This document shows, in pieces, positions 61,852 to 64,000 of a stretch of 64,000 bases of DNA. The translations under genes and the position numbers were made by a program. Under the pieces are notes generated by a model that searched no databases, was not told the origin of the DNA, and worked only from the letters and a program-made list of their open reading frames with translations. Every line of letters starts with the position of its first letter. Positions within the stretch are counted from its first letter, which is position 1. This DNA comes from an uncultured Clostridium sp. (GTDB lineage Bacteria > Bacillota > Clostridia > Clostridiales > Clostridiaceae), in contig CAKVEW010000004.1 of assembly GCA_934746015.1 (NCBI GenBank), positions 1-64,000 on the forward strand, written 5' to 3'.

Positions 61852-63123
61852 ATGGGCATTAATACTAAAGAAGAAAATAAAGATTATTATAGTTTAGTAA
61901 AAAAGATATTTAAATGGATTATTTTAAGTATTATTATGGGAATTCCTATTGGAATTATCGTAGGTTTATTTAATAGGATTTTAACAGCTGCAAATGCCTT
62001 TAGAAGAGAACATGAATATACTGTGTATTTATTACCTATAGCTGGATTAATAATTACATTTATGTATTTAAGAACTAAGAGAAATGCTTATTCAGGAGAA
62101 AATTTACTTAAATCTGAAGTTCAATCAGCAGCCAAGGATATTCCTTTTTATATGATGTTTGTAGTTTTCATAGGATCTTTACTTACTACTTTTTGTGGTG
62201 GCTCTGCAGGTAAAGAAGGGTCAGCAGTTGCAATGGGAGGAACTTTAGGGGATTTCATAGCTAGAAAGTTTAAGTTATCTGATGATGAACAAAGAACTTT
62301 AGTAATATGTGGAGTAGGAAGTGCATTTGGAGTAATATATGATGTTCCTTTTGCAGGAGCTATATTAGGAATGGAATTGGTTTTGAAAGGAAGATTTCAT
62401 TATCAAGCATTAATTCCAGCTTTTTTAACTACTGTAGTATCTAATGAAATAGCTATTTGGATTGGGAGTAAGGCTGTTGAATATCCTAGTTTAGTTTTAG
62501 ATGATTTAAGTTTTATAGTAATTATGAAGTTGGTATTATTAGGAGTTATATTTGGAATTGGTGGATTTATATTTAATTTAGTTTTAGATAATAGTGGTAA
62601 GGCATATGATAAGTTTACTAAAAATCCATATATTAAGGCAATTATAGGGGGAATTATTACTATAGTATTATTTTGGATAGCTGGTGATAACTACAATGGC
62701 CTAGGTCAAAGCTTTATAAATGATTCCTTTAAAAATCATGTAAGCATAATGGATTATATATGGAAAATTATTTTTACTGCAGTTGCATTAGGGTCAGTAT
62801 TTCAAGGAGGTAGAGGAAATCCAACATTTTTTGCAGGGGCAACATTAGGAAGTTTTGTTTCTAAATATATTAATTTACCACTTACTTCTGTTACAGCTTT
62901 AGGGATGATAGGTTTATTTTGTAGCGCTACTTCTCTTCCTATAACCTCTATAGCTATGGCCTTAGAGTATTTTGGGGGTGAAGAAATGTTAGCAATAATT
63001 ATAGTTATGACAACAAGTTATATAATATCAGGTTTTTATGACATCTTAGTAAAAAAGAAACTTCCAAAAGAAAAAGGAAAAATATTTGAAGGAGTTGTTC
63101 ATAAAAACAAGCCAGATTCATAA
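61852..63123 (+). CDS. ClC-family anion channel or transporter
   Basis: 423-residue membrane protein with about 10-12 hydrophobic segments. The conserved anion-path motifs are recognisable but divergent: GGSAGKEGSAVAMG (the GREGP-type loop with its gating Glu kept), SAFGVIYDVPFAGAILGMEL, and VFQGGRGNPTFFAGATLGSF (replacing GGIFAP). No C-terminal CBS domains are present. Such variation is seen in the fluoride-type (CLC-F) branch, but the first helix (GIPIGIIVGLFNRIL) does not settle it. ATG 61852 follows AAGAAGGAG. A 37-bp palindrome lies upstream. It imports or exports chloride, fluoride or another halide. Confidence 0.87.
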   Translation: MGINTKEENKDYYSLVKKIFKWIILSIIMGIPIGIIVGLFNRILTAANAFRREHEYTVYLLPIAGLIITFMYLRTKRNAYSGENLLKSEVQSAAKDIPFYMMFVVFIGSLLTTFCGGSAGKEGSAVAMGGTLGDFIARKFKLSDDEQRTLVICGVGSAFGVIYDVPFAGAILGMELVLKGRFHYQALIPAFLTTVVSNEIAIWIGSKAVEYPSLVLDDLSFIVIMKLVLLGVIFGIGGFIFNLVLDNSGKAYDKFTKNPYIKAIIGGIITIVLFWIAGDNYNGLGQSFINDSFKNHVSIMDYIWKIIFTAVALGSVFQGGRGNPTFFAGATLGSFVSKYINLPLTSVTALGMIGLFCSATSLPITSIAMALEYFGGEEMLAIIIVMTTSYIISGFYDILVKKKLPKEKGKIFEGVVHKNKPDS

Positions 63124-63175
63124 GAAAGTTTAATAGTTAACATAATGAAAAACAGAATGTAAGGAGGAAAATAAC

Positions 63176-64000
63176 TTGATTAAAAGAAATAATAAATGGT
63201 TTATATTTGCCTTTGTGGCTATGGTTATTTCAATAGCTTCATTAGTATCAACAAAAAATAAAAATGACTTTGAGGTAAGTGGAGAGGCAAAGAGTGTTAA
63301 TAATAGCATTATCCCTAAGCCACTAAGTTATAAAGGAAATGAAGGGAAATTTATAATTAATAAAGATACTACTATTTTTGTAAAGGGAAAAGATGAGGAA
63401 GAAACAGCAGAAATAGCTAATATTGCAGAATATTTAAAGGGAAAATTAATGCCAGCCACAGGATATAATTTTAATATAAATAAGAATGAAATTGCAAAAC
63501 AAAATTATATTTATTTGATAACATTAAATAGTGAAAGTACATTGGGGGATGAAGGATATAATATTACAACTACTTCTGATGGAGTAAAAATAGTAGCTAA
63601 TAAACCAGAAGGATTATTTAGAGGAATTCAAACTATTAGACAACTATTACCTGCAGAAATAGCAAAGGCTTCCGTGGTAAATAATATAGAGTGGAGTATT
63701 CCAGTATCAAATATTTATGATAAACCAGAGTATAGTTATAGAGGGTTAATGATAGATGTTGCAAGACATTTTTTCACAGAAGAAGAGATAAAAAATCAAA
63801 TAGACAATGCTGCGCAATATAAAATAAATAGGGTACATTTACATCTTACTGATGATCAAGGTTGGCGGATTGAAATTAAAAAATATCCTGATTTAACTCT
63901 TATTGGAGGAAGTACTCAAGTAGGTGGAGGCCCAGGAGGATATTACACCCAAGAGCAATTTAAAAGTATAGTACAATATGCTGCTGATAGATATATTGAA
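63176..64000 (+). CDS. Beta-N-acetylhexosaminidase, GH20 (5' part, runs off window)
   Basis: At least 275 codons with no stop before the window end. The TTG start follows AAGGAGG by 8 nt. Residues 8-25 form a signal peptide or anchor (WFIFAFVAMVISIASLVS). The GH20b domain (IIPKPLSY, ITTTSDGVKIVANKPEGLFR, GIQTIRQLLP) leads into the catalytic barrel with YRGLMIDVARHFF, YKINRVHLHLTDDQGWRIEI and YYTQEQF. The catalytic Asp-Glu pair lies beyond the window. It would release terminal GlcNAc/GalNAc from chitin, mucin or cell-wall fragments outside the cell. Confidence 0.9.
   Translation, partial: MIKRNNKWFIFAFVAMVISIASLVSTKNKNDFEVSGEAKSVNNSIIPKPLSYKGNEGKFIINKDTTIFVKGKDEEETAEIANIAEYLKGKLMPATGYNFNINKNEIAKQNYIYLITLNSESTLGDEGYNITTTSDGVKIVANKPEGLFRGIQTIRQLLPAEIAKASVVNNIEWSIPVSNIYDKPEYSYRGLMIDVARHFFTEEEIKNQIDNAAQYKINRVHLHLTDDQGWRIEIKKYPDLTLIGGSTQVGGGPGGYYTQEQFKSIVQYAADRYIE

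Overview
The window is very AT-rich, its genes are densely packed and mostly start behind strong GGAGG-type ribosome binding sites, and many intergenic gaps close with a hairpin followed by a T-run. Spore-surface-type SPOCS genes, a T-box leader, XpaC/TelA, a sigma-54 short-chain acyl-CoA operon and two Fur-type operators all fit a low-GC spore-forming Firmicute close to Clostridium sensu stricto. No rRNA, tRNA, CRISPR array, transposase or integrase was seen. All calls are from reading the sequence and from recalled family motifs; no database search was possible.

Layout. 1-4800: a decaying accessory patch with a broken DUF3427-type helicase, an MntA/HepT-type toxin-antitoxin pair, a 3' scrap of a Nudix gene, a small membrane protein, an esterase and an intact Nudix hydrolase. 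4800-7800, minus strand: a DEDDh exonuclease, an LppM-like lipoprotein, and a flavodoxin/DUF3793 pair behind a Fur-box promoter. 8000-24700, a sensory and envelope block: an AgrA/AgrC-like two-component pair, two large paralogous beta-propeller sensor kinases without receiver domains, the XpaC-TelA pair, two tandem SPOCS proteins, and a MerR regulator beside a secreted FMN/FAD reductase whose promoter has a 19-bp spacer with a perfect dyad.

24700-36000: an unrecognised protein, a patatin-like lipase, asnB under a T-box whose specifier reads AAC (Asn), a double-HTH MerR regulator with an ABC exporter, an XRE-AbrB regulator with a glycosyltransferase, a solitary TIR/deoxyribosyltransferase-like protein, and a two-gene lyase/phosphoribosyltransferase module of the type found in tellurium-resistance (Ter) loci. 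36000-45700: a Fur-box nitroreductase, two tandem OPT transporters, a glycosyltransferase relic, transketolase, an esterase and a HAD phosphatase.

45700-51700: a sigma-54 activator followed by a -24/-12 promoter and an operon of short-chain fatty acid transporter, 3-hydroxyacyl-CoA dehydrogenase and CoA-transferase, probably for using acetoacetate/3-hydroxybutyrate-type compounds. 51700-54200: an unknown protein, a HAD phosphatase with a sugar O-acetyltransferase, and a third Nudix gene. 54500-61700: a predicted organophosphate-type uptake operon with ATPase, two permeases, a metallo-beta-lactamase-fold hydrolase, a binding lipoprotein and, after an island of hairpins and repeats, a 5'-nucleotidase-like phosphoesterase. 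61700-64000: a ClC-type anion channel or transporter behind a perfect 37-bp palindrome, and the 5' part of a secreted GH20 hexosaminidase that runs off the window.
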